From positions 125,342 to 175,841 of the forward strand of contig CAIIXF020000235.1 in NCBI GenBank assembly GCA_903813345.2: a DNA stretch of 50,500 bases, given 5' to 3'. Below, piece by piece: positions 45,607-50,500 of the stretch (positions are counted from its first letter, which is position 1; each line of letters begins with the position of its first letter). A program made the translations under genes and the position numbers. The notes under the pieces were generated by a model, which saw only the letters and a program-made list of their open reading frames with translations, did not search any database and was not told the DNA's origin. The stretch is from Owenia fusiformis. Lineage: Eukaryota; Annelida; Polychaeta; Sabellida; Oweniidae.

Positions 45607-46309
45607 CACTGGTACATTGGTAAATAGTTTTTAAAATCTTAGTTTTTCATTTTAACCAAATTAATGATTATTTCTGCTTATCTAAAATTTTGGTTGTCTA
45701 TCCATTGAATCTGTGAGTTTTTGGCATGACCCCCCTCCTCACAGGGGCTGTGTTGAGAAAAAGGGTTAGAAATATGTCGCTGGAATTATGAAATTATGAT
45801 TTAAAAAAAATGTTAACTAATTTTTACATGTTTTTATTCTCATTTTCTGCTAAATCAGCATGCAACCTGGTGGATGGATGCCACATATCTTGTCATTAAA
45901 ATACCAAGAAAACAACCTATCAGTTATTTCACATGGCCTCCATTTTGAATTTTTAAATATATTTTGTCATCAAAATGTCTTCCACTCATGGTATTCAATT
46001 TGAATTTGTACAACTTTGATGTACAACTTCAAAGTCTATAGCTGACGAACTTTCGGAACTCTGGAGGATAGAACTTCATACAAACGGACTGGTGCTATGC
46101 TCATTGAGAGTGATATTTATTAGTTTTTGTCTTGTCCTATTATTTTCTGTTAAAAAGCTAGAACGAGATTCATGAAAACTGAAATTTTGAGAATATCCTC
46201 ATTCCAAAAACTTGGTCAAATGTATCAAGTTTTAATGTCATTTGGTCAATTTTTCAATTACACACTTCCTGTCTGTCTAGATCTACATTTATTATCCCAT
46301 CGAACGAAG

Positions 46310-47195
46310 TTCATTTTACGATTTTTGCTGTAACTCAAAATATAGTGGAGCGATTTTGTTCATATTTGGTATGTGAATACTATAAGCATTGCACACTGTC
46401 TAAAGACACTTTTGGTAGAAGGCGGCCATTTTGAAAAATGGCCGCAATTTTAACGTATTTTACTATAACTCAAAAAGTAGTGGAGCGATTTTGTTCATAT
46501 TTGGTATGTGAATACTATAAGCATGGCACACTGTCCTATGAAATTTTTGGTATGTGAATACCATAAGCATTGCACACTGTCTAAAGACACTTTTGGTAGA
46601 AGGCGGCCATTTTGAAAAATGGCCCCCATTTTAACGTATTTTACTATAACTCGAAAAGTAGTGGAGCGATTTTGTTCATATTTGGTATGTGAAAACTATA
46701 AGCATGGCACACTGTCCTATGACACTTTTGGTACAAGGCGGCCATTTTGAAAAATGGCCCCCATTTTAATGTATTTTACTATAACTCGAAAAGTAGTGGA
46801 GCAATTTTGTTCATATTTGGTATGTGAATACTATAAGCATGGCACACTGTCCTATGACACTTTTGGTAGAAGGCGGCCATTTTGAAAAAATTTTGAAAAA
46901 TGGCCGCCATTTTAACATATTTTACTATAACTCGAAAAGTAGTAGAGCGATTTTGTTCATATTTGGTATGTGAATACTATAAGCATGGCACACTGTCTAT
47001 TTCTAATGACACTTTTGGTAGAAGGTGGCCATTTTGAAAAATGGCCGCCATTTTAACGTATTTTACTAAAACTCGAAAAGTATTGGAGCGATTTTGTTCA
47101 TATTTGATATGTGAATACTTTAAGCATGGCACATTGTCTAATTAAACTTTGGGGAGTAGTCGGCCATTTTGAAAAATGGCCACCATTTTTATGTG
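46310..47195. repeat. Minisatellite-like array, unit about 137 bp, six to seven copies
   Basis: The unit runs from actataactcgaaaagtagt through tttggtatgtgaatac and gcatggcacactgtc to ggcggccattttgaaaaatg. tttggtatgtgaatac or a close variant occurs near 46362, 46498, 46548 (a shortened unit), 46678, 46815, 46961 and 47100. Each unit carries a perfect hairpin (ggcggccattt, tgaa, aaatggccgcc in the best copies). The last copy is the most diverged. Confidence 0.9.
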
Positions 47196-47199
47196 TGTT

Positions 47200-50032
47200 A
47201 TTTTACAAGTATGTGTGCGATTTTTCGAAAATTTTAGAGATGGCTACTTAAAAGCATATTATTTCTCCTGATGACAACTTGGCTAGTGAGCAACCATTTT
47301 GAAAATGGTGGCCTTTCTGGTGTGTTGTTTTATGATATTTGCATTCGTTTGTAAAAATGCCAGCCATTTCTGTTCGATGGGATTCGCTACGCTTTGGCAT
47401 TGCTGTTGTTCTGGTTTCTATCATGTCTATCTGTGTCTGAAATTGGGGCACACTTTAAAATCACTTCCCTATGAATGATGATGAATTTGTTCCCTTATAG
47501 TATGGTTTAGAAGGTATCAATCAAGTTCTGCTATTTTGAACACATGCAATATTATATAAATTGTATTGAATATCATGAAAATAAAGTGAATTATTGATAA
47601 TATTTAAAATAATTATAACATCTGTCTGTGTCATATTTGTTGTTAGCATAATTTTTACAAAATTTGCAATTATATCCCCAGCATGAAAACATTAAATATT
47701 GCATTATTAGAGCAAAAGTATGTACCAGGCATAATTCTGTTACAAATGCTAGGTATAACATTTTCAACAAATGAGTATTCTCGATTTGAAGAACGAAGTT
47801 CATCACTCTAGCGTTACCCTGCTTTGCACAATTCTTTTACATTATTTAGGCTAGATTTGAATGTCTGCTTTTGAAAAGATTTAATTTGGGTGATATTTCA
47901 AATTTTTTCATATAAAAAAATAAATTATGAGTGCAGTAAACTGATGAACTTCTTTCTCCAAATCTAGACTAATTGTATTTTATTGAATCGGTCTACTGCA
48001 CGTAATACCCCTGCTTCGAACAATTGTGATATTTTTACATCTTGCAGAATTAAGTGTGTTCTTTTGAATATTCATGATTTAATTTGGGTGATATTTCTAA
48101 ATTTTTCATTAAAAAATTATGAGCCCAAGAGACTGTTCTCCGTACGGCGACGTCTCCTTTTATTCCAGTCCAGGCATAAATTCTATGCTAAATTTTATAT
48201 TCGAACACGAATGTATTCACGCCTTCTATAAAATGTAAACAAAATCAACATTTCACGCGGGGTGTATTCGACAATATTACCCCTGCTTTTCGGTCTATAT
48301 TTCTTAATTATATTCTCATTCTCAAGCTACTATTTTTACCATTAGCAACCAATTAAAAACTTAGGCCTACAATGGAGTGATTGGATCAATATTTTTATGA
48401 ATTAGACAATGGTTGCCTCAAGTTAGCCCCTTCAGTGATAAATGAAGAAAATGTAACCTCTTGCAATGATATACAAATGTCATTCATGTACATAATGAAT
48501 ATACTTTTCCATATATTATTGCCATTCCTTAAATTTATGCCCCAGCATTGAACATTCTCAGATTCCAATTTCAATATAATATTCAGTTGAAAATCAAAAT
48601 TAACGTTATTATTCTATATTTTCTGAGTTTTCTGATTTAGTTACATTTACCAATAGAATTTATATTTTCTATGGTAACCGGGTACTACTAGTAATCGGTA
48701 TGTTATAATTTGCCTTTTGGGCCACTGTACTCAGTGACCGGTATCATTGACCTCCTGTGGAATGTATTTGACAAGTACATGTAGTTGCTCACTCTAGAAT
48801 AGACATCAGGAGACGGTAAAGAGTCGATTAAATACAAATAATCGCGCGTGTTATGCAGTTTTAAGGTATGTGCAGTACCTATATGATATAGACTTTCTTT
48901 TAATCTCGTTGGTCAAGCAATTTACCAAGAACAAATCGGTTGAAGAGCTCACTAAACTCGTCGAATGTCAGAAGGAAAATCGCCATTCAGCTGATTCCAA
49001 ATCGAGTCAGCCCCGATAAGGACAGCTCATTTCAACTTAATGTCCAGCGAATCTGTCTAGTATAGATCCAGACACACTTATATGAAGGGACATAGACCAC
49101 TCACGTCATAACTTATAAAGTTACACCTTGAAATCTGAAAATACATGTTACAAGTCGAAAACAACAGTTCAAACTGCCTACCGAACTAGTGTTTTTATTC
49201 GATTGTTTCAAGGGGTCTTCAAAATTCTCGCAATGAAAGTTCAAATTACCCTACTTATATTGAAGTTTGCGTGATCGAAACCTATTTAAATCGTAAAAAG
49301 AAACTATACTTTATGTCTCTGCCAAGTATAAAGTGTAAATATTCTGTAGTTTTTGCAGGATTAGAATATCTATTCGGGAAGTGGGGATTCTGGACGTATG
49401 CCGAGAATTTTTAATCACCGGCGCGTAGTGATAATCGTGACGTCATATTTTGGTTTGGCCGCCCAGCTGGGATACGTGCCTTTTACACGCCCTTTACATG
49501 AGTTTTAAAGAACATCGAACAGATGTCGAACATTTGATACCGCAAAACATGAGCTAAATTAATCATTCTAGTGGTTATTGGATTCAATAAAACAATTCAT
49601 AACAATAAAAAAGTATGGTTCAATATGCAGAGTATGTATTGCAATGAAAGGCCATACAATTTTCTATATGGAACTAAAATGATTAAAATGAATCCTCTGA
49701 TATTTATACAAGATTTAGAGAATTCACTTTATGTAGTAGGCTACATATTTGGTAACTTTGTTGTTAACTGATTCAAAGATTGCTAATCTTTTTTGACGAA
49801 AACGTGTCTATCAATGAAGTTTATTGAGAAACGAAAACAAAAACGCTTGAAAGTAAGTTTTGAAAAAATGGTTCAAGACAATTCATTGATTATTAGGCTA
49901 TCTGACCAACAATTTAAAACAGTGGATTCAGAAAGTACAATTTGAATTGCATTGTAAGGAACAATAAAATGTTTTTGAAAATATTGTTTCAAACACTTTA
50001 CATTTTGACTAGATGTGATTGACGTTTGATTT
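47200..50032. other. Gene-poor right part of the window
   Basis: AT-rich sequence without a supported gene. Open frames here are short and have no splice or start context that I trust. Confidence 0.4.
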
Positions 50033-50232
50033 CAGCCAACAAGGCATAACGTTTGGTACGTCAAACTAGTTTTTTGACTAAATATCAAATTTTTGATTTC
50101 CTCCAAAATGGGCATCAAGTCTGGTATATTCAACTTGTGTTTGAATATATCAGATATTTGATTTCCTCCAAAAGTCCCGTATGTTTAACTTAAGTTTAAC
50201 TTTATGTCAAACGTCCGATTTCCTCCAATAAT
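50033..50232. repeat. About 70-bp tandem repeat, three units
   Basis: The phrase gatttcctccaa ends three successive units (near 50094, 50160 and 50217), each preceded by a gtt/aac-rich stretch with caaacta/caacttg-like sequence; a weaker unit (gatttcagccaac) starts the array at about 50030. Confidence 0.65.
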
Positions 50233-50500
50233 GCTATGATTTCTCCAGGGAAAAACTTCTGATGCATCTGAAAATGATTTACAGAATTAAAATCTAAAAC
50301 CATACCAAAAATGTAAACTCATAAATCACTTTTAACCAAAGGTGTACACAATTTACAGCTCAGTAGACATTTTTATTTTAAAAACTTCAAAATACGTACT
50401 TTACAAACACAAATTAATGCATTCAATGACGATGCATGGCAATTAATCGATCAATCATTCTCTTGTATGTAGAATTGCACTAATAATTAGTAGCAGTCAA

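Noticed and set aside
1-50500. CRISPR arrays, operons, bacterial promoters or integrons
   Set aside because: Gene structure, introns and retrotransposons are those of an animal genome; the tandem repeats lack unique spacers of regular length.

Overview
This is AT-rich animal (metazoan) nuclear DNA. Genes are split by GT-AG introns, transposable elements and fold-back repeats are abundant, and nothing prokaryotic is visible. The gene content is a Cys-loop receptor and a TRIM-type E3 ligase joined to a death-fold adaptor. Together with the mix of LINE, Ty3/Gypsy and miniature inverted-repeat elements, this suggests a marine invertebrate, perhaps a deuterostome such as a hemichordate or amphioxus. 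The species is an inference and is not proven by the window.

Layout. 1-1073 (+): the 3' end of a nicotinic-receptor-like Cys-loop channel gene, with a clear last exon carrying TM4 and a possible TM3 exon at the very edge. 4768-8420: a young LINE on the minus strand with a 30-bp target-site duplication, an open endonuclease/reverse-transcriptase frame, and a 90-bp inverted copy of nearby flanking DNA at its 5' junction. 9264 to about 39000 (-): one large gene, whose splice sites and frame I could follow by eye. It starts at 37893 and encodes an N-terminal tail, a death domain, a linker, a possible TRADD-N-like domain and three related acidic exons, then a terminal exon with RING, B-box, coiled coil and a C-terminal NHL-like propeller. 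Every coding junction is phase 1, so every internal exon is symmetric.

The last part of that gene, acidic exon R3 plus the TRIM exon, is present twice: a distal cassette A (17939-18109 plus 9264-11068) and a proximal cassette B (32735-32908 plus 19501-19761, cut by a 500-N assembly gap). I see no separate 5' exons for cassette A. The simplest reading is one gene with duplicated, possibly alternative, 3' ends. The chains ending in A or B keep frame throughout.

The introns of the two cassettes are paralogous, so A supplies empty sites for the insertions in B: a fold-back element (20794-21523), a 475-bp triplication (21210-22638) and a full-length Ty3/Gypsy element (23440-32332, 4-bp target-site duplication). 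The rest of the window (about 39-50.5 kb) is mostly gene-poor DNA with several miniature inverted-repeat elements, a minisatellite and one weak candidate exon. The most unusual items are the death-domain/TRIM fusion with duplicated 3' cassettes and the LINE junction filled with inverted flank.
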